Positions 1 to 8,416 of a stretch of DNA of 40,703 nt are shown here, piece by piece. The stretch comes from Streptomyces muensis. GTDB taxonomy: Bacteria; Actinomycetota; Actinomycetes; Streptomycetales; Streptomycetaceae. The stretch lies in NCBI RefSeq assembly GCF_021474425.1, contig NZ_JAKEIP010000054.1, positions 1-40,703 of the forward strand, given 5' to 3'. Position numbers and translations under genes: made by a program. Numbering within the stretch: the stretch's first letter is position 1; each line of letters opens with the position of its first letter. The notes beneath the pieces are model-generated. The model did not search any database. It was not told where the DNA came from and saw nothing but the letters and a program-made list of their open reading frames with translations.

Positions 1-2
1 CC

Positions 3-1100
3 CCCGACATCACCGCCCCACCGGCCGAGCCGCACGTCGGCGACGAGGCCGAGACACCGCGCGACGAAGAGCGCCGGACCATAGAGGAGGTGGACCTTCC
101 CGACGGCTCGACCGGGGTCGCCGTCGAGGAACCGCCCGTCGTCGAAGAGCTCCCGCCGACCGAGATCGAGGTCCCGGAGCCCACCGCCGGCCGCCTGATC
201 CGCCTGCGCGCCCGGCTCTCCCGCTCGCAGACCGCCCTCGGCAAGGGGCTGCTCACGCTCCTGTCGCGGGAGCACCTCGACGAGGACACCTGGGAGGAGA
301 TCGAGGACACGCTGCTCACCGCCGACGTCGGCGTGGCCCCCACCCAGGAGCTCGTCGACGGCCTGCGCGAGCGCGTGAAGGTCCTCGGCACCCGCACCCC
401 CGAGGAGCTGCGCGGCCTGCTGCGCGAGGAGCTGCTCAAGCTGGTCGGGACGGACATGGACCGTGTGGTCAAGACCGAACCCGAGACCAGCAAGCCCGGC
501 ATCGTGATGGTCGTCGGCGTCAACGGCACCGGCAAGACCACCACCACCGGCAAGCTCGCCCGCGTCCTCGTCGCCGACGGCCGCAGCGTCGTCCTCGGTG
601 CCGCGGACACCTTCCGTGCCGCCGCCGCCGACCAGCTCCAGACCTGGGGCGAGCGCGTCGGCGCCTACACCGTGCGCGGACCGGAGGGCGGCGATCCCGC
701 CTCCGTCGCCTTCGACGCGGTGAAGGAGGGCAAGGAGATGGGCTCCGACGTCGTCCTCATCGACACCGCGGGCCGGCTCCACACCAAGACCGGGCTCATG
801 GACGAGCTCGGCAAGGTCAAGCGGGTCGTCGAGAAGCATGCTCCGCTGGACGAGGTACTGCTCGTGCTGGACGCGACGACCGGGCAGAACGGCCTGGTCC
901 AGGCCCGTGTCTTCGCCGAGGTCGTCGACATCACCGGAATCGTCCTCACCAAGCTCGACGGCACGGCCAAGGGCGGCATCGTCGTCGCGGTCCAGCGCGA
1001 GCTGGGCGTGCCGGTGAAGCTGATCGGCCTGGGCGAGGGCGCCGACGATCTGGCGCCGTTCGAGCCGGAGGCGTTCGTTGACGCCCTTATCGGAGAGTGA
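3..1100 (+). CDS. ftsY: FtsY, signal recognition particle receptor GTPase (5' end outside window)
   Basis: FtsY is the membrane-side receptor that pairs with Ffh to deliver ribosome-nascent chains to the translocon. The frame is open from the left edge, so the true start lies upstream. The visible N-terminal part is rich in Glu, Asp and Pro, as in the acidic A region of actinobacterial FtsY. Counting from the in-frame GTG at 90, the four-helix N domain spans about residues 35-125. The G domain follows, with GVNGTGKT at about 143-150, DTFRAAA at 173-179, DTAGR at 225-229 and TKLDG at 287-291. The frame ends in LIGE, a normal FtsY end. A strong hairpin lies 41 bp after the stop, where the next gene converges. 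Ffh is encoded about 7 kb downstream. Identification is secure. Confidence 0.97.
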   Translation, partial: PDITAPPAEPHVGDEAETPRDEERRTIEEVDLPDGSTGVAVEEPPVVEELPPTEIEVPEPTAGRLIRLRARLSRSQTALGKGLLTLLSREHLDEDTWEEIEDTLLTADVGVAPTQELVDGLRERVKVLGTRTPEELRGLLREELLKLVGTDMDRVVKTEPETSKPGIVMVVGVNGTGKTTTTGKLARVLVADGRSVVLGAADTFRAAAADQLQTWGERVGAYTVRGPEGGDPASVAFDAVKEGKEMGSDVVLIDTAGRLHTKTGLMDELGKVKRVVEKHAPLDEVLLVLDATTGQNGLVQARVFAEVVDITGIVLTKLDGTAKGGIVVAVQRELGVPVKLIGLGEGADDLAPFEPEAFVDALIGE

Positions 1101-1140
1101 GGACAGCACCTACGAAATTTCGTATGTGCTTCCGTTCGAA

Positions 1141-1183
1141 GAAGCGCCCGCCTCCCAAGGTGCAGTTGGGGGACGGGCGCTTC
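1141..1183. terminator. Bidirectional terminator between ftsY and the convergent primase-like gene
   Basis: A perfect 10-bp inverted repeat, GAAGCGCCCG at 1141-1150 and CGGGCGCTTC at 1174-1183, encloses a 23-nt loop that can pair further. It lies between two convergent stop codons (1100 and 1216), so it can end transcripts from both sides. There is no long U tract, which is common for streptomycete terminators. Confidence 0.75.
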
Positions 1184-1215
1184 GCTGTGTACGTCTGTGA
1201 CGGATGGGTCCCGCG

Positions 1216-1872
1216 TTACGCCCGCGACCGATGTGCCACGTACGCCAACGTCCCCAGCAGTAACCGTGCCGCCGGCGGCCTCGAAGCCGTGTCCAGCTCC
1301 GGTGGCCTCAGCCAGCGCACGGGGCCGAGGCCGCCCCGGTCGGAGGGCGGGGCGGTGATGGACGTGCCGGGGCCGAGGCCGCGCAGGTCGAGGTGGGTGG
1401 GGTCGTCCCAGCCCAGGCGGTAGAGGAGCTCGGGGAGCTCGGCGGCGGCGCCCGGGGCGACGAAGAAGTGGGCGCGGCCCTCGGGGGTGGCGATGACCGG
1501 GCCGAGGGGGAGTCCCATGCGTTCGAGCCGGGCCAGCGCGCGGCGCCCGGCGGGTTCGGCCACGTCGATCACATCGAACGCCTGCCCGACCGGCAGCATC
1601 ACCGAGGCGCCCGGGAACTCCGACCACGCCTTGCTGACGTCATCGAGCGTGGCCCCGGCGGGGACGTGGGGTGCGAAGTCGAGGGGGTGTGCGCCGGGCG
1701 CGTCGCAGTCGGAGCGGCCGCACGAACAGGCGCCCGCCGCGGCCCGCGCGCCGGGCACCACGTCCCAGCCCCACAGTCCGGTGAACTCGGCGACGGCGGT
1801 GCACTCCGAGGAGCGGCCGCGTCGACGCGCGCCGGATCGGATCTCCCGGATGCCGCCGATCGTGAAGCCCAT
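1216..1872 (-). CDS. Stand-alone bifunctional primase/polymerase (prim-pol) N-terminal domain protein
   Basis: This 218-residue protein looks like a single archaeo-eukaryotic primase-type prim-pol domain with no helicase attached. The start is set by ATG at 1872, with GGAGGGGG just upstream. Visible family features are the cysteine cluster CSCG at 49-52 with C56, followed by a PGAHP-like stretch at 59-63; GRAHFFVAP at 123-131; and the ITAPPS segment around 172-177. The metal-binding motif, normally hydrophobic-D-hydrophobic-D, reads VIDVAE at 101-106, so the second acidic residue is Ala. That makes polymerase activity doubtful. The gene is alone on the - strand, convergent with ftsY and divergent from nsdA. 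Similar stand-alone proteins are common in streptomycetes, and I know of no assigned role. An in-frame upstream extension to 2046 exists but has no support. Confidence 0.8.
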   Translation of the reverse strand: MGFTIGGIREIRSGARRRGRSSECTAVAEFTGLWGWDVVPGARAAAGACSCGRSDCDAPGAHPLDFAPHVPAGATLDDVSKAWSEFPGASVMLPVGQAFDVIDVAEPAGRRALARLERMGLPLGPVIATPEGRAHFFVAPGAAAELPELLYRLGWDDPTHLDLRGLGPGTSITAPPSDRGGLGPVRWLRPPELDTASRPPAARLLLGTLAYVAHRSRA

Positions 1873-2330
1873 GCCCCCTCCAACGGGTCCAGCGCGCGGG
1901 TGGTTACGGCGCGGATGCGAGTCGTGACCCTGTGTGTTCCTGGGTGGCCGGTTACCCTCTGACGCCGCTCGGCTCACGCGGCGTTCGGAAGCACCCGGGG
2001 TTGTGGGCTCGGCGACACGCGCCTCTGAGTGCTTCGCTCCGCCCACTTCCGGCCGTCCTATGTCAAGTGAATCGCGCGGAGGCGGCCGTTAGTTCATCCG
2101 AAGGGGTGGCGAATGGTGGCGTTTCCGGGATCGCCATGGCTGGAGGCGTGATCGTAGGATTACCGTGTGTGCACGAACCCTCGGGGCACATGCGCTTGTG
2201 GGTATGCCGGGGGCAAGTCGGCTTTCCGTTCGAAGGGTGACAAGTGCCGGACGAGCGACCGTATTTACCGGCATTCTGATAGGGCTTGGCGCACTCGGTG
2301 ACAAGTGGTCCAAGGGATGGGGGCGTTCCA
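1873..2330. other. Divergent intergenic region upstream of nsdA
   Basis: This 458-bp stretch between the primase-like gene and nsdA contains no gene I can support. It holds an 11-bp direct repeat, GGTGACAAGTG, at 2236-2246 and 2297-2307. A related 9-mer, TGTCAAGTG, lies at 2061-2069. A -10-like TAGGAT lies at 2155-2160, just before a GTG at 2165 that opens a 72-codon frame running into nsdA out of phase. The repeats are candidate operator sites for nsdA. Confidence 0.5.
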
Positions 2331-3824
2331 GTGAGCGGCAACAGCGGAAGCGGTACGAGTGCTGGTGGCGCATCGCACGCTGACAAGCGCCCGAACGAGC
2401 TGCTCACGTCCTGGTTCGTGCGCAGCGGCTGGTCGAAGGGCGAACTCGCCCGCCAAGTCAACCGCCGCGCACGCCAGTTGGGCGCCAACCACATCTCGAC
2501 CGACACCTCCCGGGTGCGCCGCTGGCTCGACGGTGAGAACCCCCGCGAGCCGATCCCGCGGATCCTGTCCGAGCTGTTCTCCGAGCGGTTCGGCTGTGTC
2601 GTATCCGTCGAGGACCTCGGTCTGCGCGCCGCCCGGCAGTCACCCTCCGTGTCCGGCATCGACCTGCCCTGGACGGGCCCGCAGGCGGTGGCCCTGCTCA
2701 GCGAGTTCTCGCGCAGCGACCTGATGCTGGCGCGGCGCGGCTTCCTCGGGAGCTCGCTGAGCCTGTCCGCGGGCCCGGCGCTCATCGAACCGATGCAGCG
2801 CTGGCTGGTCCCCGCTCCGCCCGCCCCGTACCAGGAGCCCCGGCCCGTCCCGTCCTCACGCGCGCGCGGCCGGCTGTCCAAGCCCGAGCTGGACCTGCTG
2901 GAGTCCACCACCGTGATGTTCCGGCAGTGGGACGCCCAGTGCGGCGGCGGCCTGCGCCGCAAGGCCGTCGTCGGCCAGCTGCACGAGGTGACCGATCTGC
3001 TCCAGGAGCCCCATCCCGAGGCCACCACCAGGAAGCTGTTCAAGGTCGCCGCCGAGCTGGCGGAGCTGGCCGGCTGGATGTCGTACGACGTGGGGCTCCA
3101 GCCCACCGCGCAGAAGTACTTCGTCCTCGCGCTGCACGCCGCCAAGGAGGCGGGCGACCGGCCGCTCGGCTCGTACGTCCTGTCCAGCATGAGCCGCCAG
3201 ATGATCCACCTCGGCCGGCCCGACGACGCTCTGGAGCTGATCCACCTCGCGCAGTACGGCAGCCGGGACTGCGCCAGTCCGCGCACCCAGTCCATGCTGT
3301 ATGCGATGGAGGCCCGCGCCTACGCCAACATGGGCCAGCCCGGCAAGTGCAAGCGGGCCGTCCGGATGGCCGAGGACACCTTCGCCGAGGCCGACGACTG
3401 GGACGAGCCGGACCCCGACTGGATCCGTTTCTTCTCCGAGGCCGAGCTCTACGGCGAGAACTCCCACTCCTACCGTGACCTCGCCTATGTCGCCGGCCGC
3501 AGCCCCACGTACGCCTCCCTCGCCGAGCCGCTGATGCAGCAGGCCGTCGACCTGTTCGCGAAGGACGGCGAGCACCAGCGGTCGTACGCGCTGAACCTCA
3601 TCGGCATGGCCACGGTGCATCTGCTCCGGCAGGAGCCCGAGCAGAGCGCCGTCTATGCCGAGGACGCCATGCGCGTCGCCAAGAAGGTGCGCTCCGAGCG
3701 TGTCAACACTCGTATTCGAAAGACGGTCGACACGGCGGCACGCGACTTCGGGGAGCTCGCCGAGGTCGTGGACCTGACGGACAAGCTCGCCGTGGAGCTG
3801 CCGGAGACCGCGGAGGCGGTCTGA
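2331..3824 (+). CDS. nsdA: NsdA-like TPR regulator, negative regulator of sporulation and antibiotic production
   Basis: This 497-residue cytoplasmic protein matches NsdA by sequence character and by its place between the ftsY region and amtB. In S. coelicolor, loss of nsdA increases sporulation and antibiotic production. I chose GTG at 2331, reading SGNSGSGTSAGGASHADK, because a G-rich GGGATGGGGG lies 7-16 bases upstream; an in-frame start at 2286 is possible. Residues about 20-95 form a helix-turn-helix-like head with an NHISTDTSRVRRWLDGENP segment, as in regulators that pick targets through an XRE-like fold. The region from about 180 to 490 is helical and TPR-like, with repeated Ala/Leu-rich helix pairs such as AAELAELAGWMSYDVGLQPTA. 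There is no membrane segment. The gene appears monocistronic, with a 337-bp gap before amtB. The molecular mechanism is not visible in the sequence. Confidence 0.85.
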   Translation: MSGNSGSGTSAGGASHADKRPNELLTSWFVRSGWSKGELARQVNRRARQLGANHISTDTSRVRRWLDGENPREPIPRILSELFSERFGCVVSVEDLGLRAARQSPSVSGIDLPWTGPQAVALLSEFSRSDLMLARRGFLGSSLSLSAGPALIEPMQRWLVPAPPAPYQEPRPVPSSRARGRLSKPELDLLESTTVMFRQWDAQCGGGLRRKAVVGQLHEVTDLLQEPHPEATTRKLFKVAAELAELAGWMSYDVGLQPTAQKYFVLALHAAKEAGDRPLGSYVLSSMSRQMIHLGRPDDALELIHLAQYGSRDCASPRTQSMLYAMEARAYANMGQPGKCKRAVRMAEDTFAEADDWDEPDPDWIRFFSEAELYGENSHSYRDLAYVAGRSPTYASLAEPLMQQAVDLFAKDGEHQRSYALNLIGMATVHLLRQEPEQSAVYAEDAMRVAKKVRSERVNTRIRKTVDTAARDFGELAEVVDLTDKLAVELPETAEAV

Positions 3825-4028
3825 GCTTCGCATGCCATCGCGGGGCAACCCCTGAACCCCGGCCGCGGCCGGCCCTCCCGAACTGCCCGACTCGGCTCCC
3901 CCATGCCAGGTCATCGGAAGGCCCGCCGCGGCCGGCTCTGTGTCCCCCCATCGAAGGTTGCGCCAAGATAACGATCAGCCCGGCCGCAATCCGGCAGTTC
4001 ATCGAGGCGTAACACACGAGGCGCCTTC

Positions 4029-4066
4029 GTCACGGCGGCGAAACAACGAGGGGCTTTCACCGAAAC
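4029..4066 (+). promoter_or_regulatory. GlnR box upstream of amtB
   Basis: GTCAC at 4029-4033 is followed after exactly 6 bp by GAAAC at 4040-4044, and a second GAAAC lies at 4062-4066, 22 bp (two helical turns) after the first. This is the actinobacterial GlnR pattern GTnAC-n6-GAAAC repeated on one DNA face, with the second GTnAC half-site degenerate (GGGCT at 4051). It lies about 100 bp before amtB, a standard GlnR target. GlnR would activate the operon under nitrogen limitation. Confidence 0.85.
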
Positions 4067-4071
4067 GGCGC

Positions 4072-4091
4072 TGCGCCAATCTCTTGGCGCA
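4072..4091 (+). promoter_or_regulatory. Perfect 8-bp dyad in the amtB leader
   Basis: TGCGCCAA at 4072-4079 and TTGGCGCA at 4084-4091 are exact inverted repeats around a 4-nt TCTC spacer. They lie just after the GlnR box. The element could be an RNA hairpin in the amtB leader or a protein operator. A third copy of TGCGCCAA lies at 3959-3966. Confidence 0.55.
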
Positions 4092-4161
4092 TAACCGGCC
4101 CACCCCTCAATCCGCTCAGGCTTCGCCCGCACGGGGCCGTACCAATGACGAGGAGACGCCG

Positions 4162-5498
<1,337 letters not shown>

Positions 5499-5502
<4 letters not shown>

Positions 5503-5837
5503 AGCTCATCACCGCAGTCGTCAAGCCCCACCGGCTCGACGAGATCAAGGAAGCCCTCCAGGCCTTCGGGGTCCACGGACTGACGGTCACCGAGGCGAGC
5601 GGCTACGGTCGTCAGCGGGGCCACACCGAGGTCTACCGCGGTGCCGAGTACACCGTCGACCTGGTCCCGAAGATCCGCATCGAGGTCCTGGCCGAGGACG
5701 ACGACGCCGAGCAGCTGATCGACGTCATCGTCAAGGCCGCCCGCACCGGCAAGATCGGTGACGGCAAGGTCTGGTCCCTGCCGGTCGAGACGGCCGTACG
5801 GGTCCGGACCGGCGAGCGCGGGCCCGACGCGCTCTGA
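5499..5837 (+). CDS. glnK: GlnK, PII nitrogen signalling protein
   Basis: This is a 112-residue PII protein, the usual length. The start ATG at 5499 overlaps the amtB stop. It begins MKLITAVVKPHRLDEIKEAL and carries the T-loop with Tyr51 in TEVYRGAEYTVD. In Streptomyces this tyrosine is adenylylated by the adjacent glnD product, rather than uridylylated as in enterics. The B-loop region reads TGKIGDGKVWS and the C-terminal segment is AVRVRTGERG. PII proteins form trimers, bind ATP/ADP and 2-oxoglutarate, and dock on AmtB. The gene sits in the middle of amtB-glnK-glnD, 28 bp before glnD. Confidence 0.97.
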
Positions 5838-5865
5838 GGCAGGGAAACAGAACAGGAGTCGCTGG

Positions 5866-8310
5866 GTGACGAGCACGGACGTTTCCAAGGATGCAGAGGA
5901 CTCGGGACCCAGCGGCTATGCGGCGGCCCGGCTGCGTCTCCTCACCGAGGAGGCGCGGTCCGGGCCGCCGCGCCGTTCCGCCCTCGCGGAACTGACCGAC
6001 GAGTGGCTGACCGGCCTGTTCGCCGCCGGCGCCGAGGGGCTGCGCGGAGTTTCCCTGGTGGCCGTCGGCGGCTACGGCCGTGGCGAGCTGTCCCCGCGCA
6101 GCGACCTGGACCTGCTCCTGCTGCACGACAGCGGTGACCCCGGTGCGGTGGCCGCCCTGGCCGACCGCATCTGGTACCCGGTCTGGGACCTCGGCCTCGC
6201 CCTCGACCACTCCGTGCGCACGCCCGCCGAGGCCCGCAAGACCGCAGGCGAGGACCTCAAGGTCCAGCTCGGCCTGCTGGACGCCCGGCACATCGCGGGC
6301 GACCTCGGACTCACCGCCGGATTGCGTACGGCGGTGCTGGCCGACTGGCGCAACCAGGCGCCCAAGCGGCTGCCCGAACTGCAGGAGCTGTCCGCCGAGC
6401 GCGCCGAGCGCCAGGGCGAGCTGCAGTACCTCCTCGAACCCGACCTGAAGGAAGCGCGCGGCGGCCTGCGCGACGCCACCATCCTGCGCGCCGTCGCCGC
6501 CTCCTGGCTGGCCGACGCCCCGCGCGAGGGCCTCGACGACGCCCGGCGCCGGCTGCTCGACGTACGCGACGCCCTGCACCTGACCACCGGGCGCGCCACC
6601 GACCGGCTCTCGCTCCAGGAACAGGACCAGGTCGCCGCCGAGCTCGGCCTGCTCGACGCGGACACACTGCTGCGGCAGGTGTACGAGGCGGCGCGGGTCA
6701 TCTCGTACGCCAGCGATGTCACCTGGCGTGAAGTGGGGCGCGTACTGCGCTCGCGCGCCGTGCGGCCGAGGCTGCGCGCCATGCTGGGCGGCGGGAAGCC
6801 CACTGCTGAAAGGTCCCCTCTCGCCGAGGGCGTGGTCGAGCAGGACGGCGAGGTGGTGCTCGCCCGCGCCGCGCGCCCCGAACGCGACCCCGTGCTCCCC
6901 TTGCGTGCCGCGGCCGCCGCCGCGCAGGCCGGGCTCCCGCTCTCCCTGCACGCCGTACGGCGCATGGCGGCCACCGTGCGCCCGCTGCCCACGCCCTGGC
7001 CCGCCGAGGCGCGCGAGCAGCTCGTGACCCTGCTCGGCTCCGGCCGCCCCACGGTCGACGTGTGGGAGGCGCTGGAGGCCGAAGGCCTGATCACGCGCCT
7101 CCTGCCCGACTGGGAGCGGGTCCGCTGCCGCCCGCAGCGCAACGCCGTGCACATCTGGACCGTCGACCGGCACCTGATCGAGACGGCCGTGCGCGCCTCC
7201 GAGTTCACCCGCCGCGTCCACCGCCCCGACCTCCTCCTGGTCGCCGCCCTGCTGCACGACATCGGCAAGGGCTGGCCCGGGGACCACTCGGTGGCCGGCG
7301 AGATCATCGCCAAGGACGTCGCCGCGCGGATCGGCTTCGACCGCGACGACGTGGCCGTGCTCTCCGCGCTCGTACGCCATCACCTGCTGCTCGTCGACAC
7401 GGCCACCCGGCGCGACCTGGAGGACCCCGCCACCGTGCGCGCGGTCGCCGAGGCCGTCGGCTCGCAGGGCACGCTGGAGCTGCTGCACGCCCTGACCGAG
7501 GCCGACGCGCTGGCCACCGGACCGGCAGCCTGGTCGTCCTGGCGCGGTTCCCTCGTCGCCGACCTGGTGAAACGGGTCGCGGCCGTGCTCGCCGGGGACG
7601 ATCTCGACGAGCCCGAGGCCGCCGCGCCCACCGCCGAGCAGGAGCGGCTCGCCATCGAGGCCATGGCGACCGGCAGCCCGGTGCTGTCCCTGCGCGCGCA
7701 GACCGAGCCACCGACCGAGGAGCACTCCGGCGATCCCGAGCCGCTCGGCGTGGAGCTCCTCATCGCCGTACCGGACCAGCCGGGCGTGCTGCCCGCGGTG
7801 GCCGGTGTCCTGGCGATGCACCGCCTGACCGTCCGCACCGCGGAACTGAGCGCCCTGGACCTCCCCGACGGCGTCGAGGGTTCCGTCCTGCTGCTGAACT
7901 GGCGGGTCGCCGCCGAGTACGGCTCCCTGCCGCAGGCCACCCGGCTGCGCGCCGACCTCGTACGCGCCCTGGACGGCACCCTGGACATCGCCGGCCGCCT
8001 CGCCGAGCGGGACGCGGCCTATCCGCGCCGCCGGGGTGTCGTGCCCCCGCCGCCCAGGGTGTCCGTCCATCCGGCCGCGTCCAGGCTGGCCACGGTCATC
8101 GAGGTCCGCGCCCAGGACGCCCCGGGGCTGCTGTTCCGGATCGGCCGGGCGCTGGAGGACGCGGCCGTGCGGATGCGTAGTGCGCATGTCAGCACGCTGG
8201 GCGCCAACGCCGTCGACGCGTTCTATGTCACAGGGCCCGAGGGAGCACCGCTGCCCAGCGAGGAGGCGGCCGCCGTGGCACGCAAGGTGGAGGAGACGTT
8301 GCGCGGCTGA
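5866..8310 (+). CDS. glnD: GlnD, PII nucleotidyltransferase / nucleotidyl-removing enzyme
   Basis: This is an 814-residue bifunctional sensor that modifies and demodifies GlnK. GTG at 5866 was chosen because AGGAG at 5854-5858 lies 7 bp upstream. The domain order is complete: a nucleotidyltransferase domain with VGGYGRGELSPRSDLDLL at about residues 66-83; a PII-UTase linker; an HD hydrolase domain with LLHDIGKGWPGDHS near 463-476; and two ACT domains starting near 627 and 744, each with a PGVL/PGLL turn. The enzyme is an adenylyltransferase in characterised streptomycetes. It is the last gene of the GlnR-controlled operon. No truncation or frameshift is seen. Confidence 0.95.
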   Translation: MTSTDVSKDAEDSGPSGYAAARLRLLTEEARSGPPRRSALAELTDEWLTGLFAAGAEGLRGVSLVAVGGYGRGELSPRSDLDLLLLHDSGDPGAVAALADRIWYPVWDLGLALDHSVRTPAEARKTAGEDLKVQLGLLDARHIAGDLGLTAGLRTAVLADWRNQAPKRLPELQELSAERAERQGELQYLLEPDLKEARGGLRDATILRAVAASWLADAPREGLDDARRRLLDVRDALHLTTGRATDRLSLQEQDQVAAELGLLDADTLLRQVYEAARVISYASDVTWREVGRVLRSRAVRPRLRAMLGGGKPTAERSPLAEGVVEQDGEVVLARAARPERDPVLPLRAAAAAAQAGLPLSLHAVRRMAATVRPLPTPWPAEAREQLVTLLGSGRPTVDVWEALEAEGLITRLLPDWERVRCRPQRNAVHIWTVDRHLIETAVRASEFTRRVHRPDLLLVAALLHDIGKGWPGDHSVAGEIIAKDVAARIGFDRDDVAVLSALVRHHLLLVDTATRRDLEDPATVRAVAEAVGSQGTLELLHALTEADALATGPAAWSSWRGSLVADLVKRVAAVLAGDDLDEPEAAAPTAEQERLAIEAMATGSPVLSLRAQTEPPTEEHSGDPEPLGVELLIAVPDQPGVLPAVAGVLAMHRLTVRTAELSALDLPDGVEGSVLLLNWRVAAEYGSLPQATRLRADLVRALDGTLDIAGRLAERDAAYPRRRGVVPPPPRVSVHPAASRLATVIEVRAQDAPGLLFRIGRALEDAAVRMRSAHVSTLGANAVDAFYVTGPEGAPLPSEEAAAVARKVEETLRG

Positions 8311-8339
8311 GACCCTGTTCAAAGGCTCTGAACCGAGGG

Positions 8340-8365
8340 ATCCCGGCAACCTGCACGGCCGGGAT
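8340..8365 (+). terminator. Hairpin between glnD and ffh
   Basis: ATCCCGGC at 8340-8347 pairs exactly with GCCGGGAT at 8358-8365 across a 10-nt loop. It lies 30 bp after the glnD stop and 52 bp before the ffh start. It is likely a terminator for the nitrogen operon, although a role as an ffh leader hairpin cannot be excluded. There is no U tract. Confidence 0.55.
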
Positions 8366-8416
8366 ACCCTTGAGGGCGATTCCCAGCTGCCACCGACCCC
8401 GAGGACCGCGAGCGCC

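Larger units (their letters stand above)
3825..4161. other. Intergenic region between nsdA and amtB
   Basis: This 337-bp gap holds a 14-bp palindrome, CCGGCCGCGGCCGG, at 3859-3872 that could fold as a short terminator for nsdA. It then holds a copy of TGCGCCAA at 3959-3966, the GlnR box, and a perfect hairpin, the last two annotated separately. The GAGGAG ribosome binding site of amtB lies at 4149-4154. No gene is supported here. An in-frame extension of amtB back to 3940 is open but has no ribosome binding site. Confidence 0.6.

Noticed and set aside
2063..3295. - strand frame of 410 codons opposite nsdA
   Set aside because: No recognisable domain and it runs against nsdA; codon bias fits the + strand gene.
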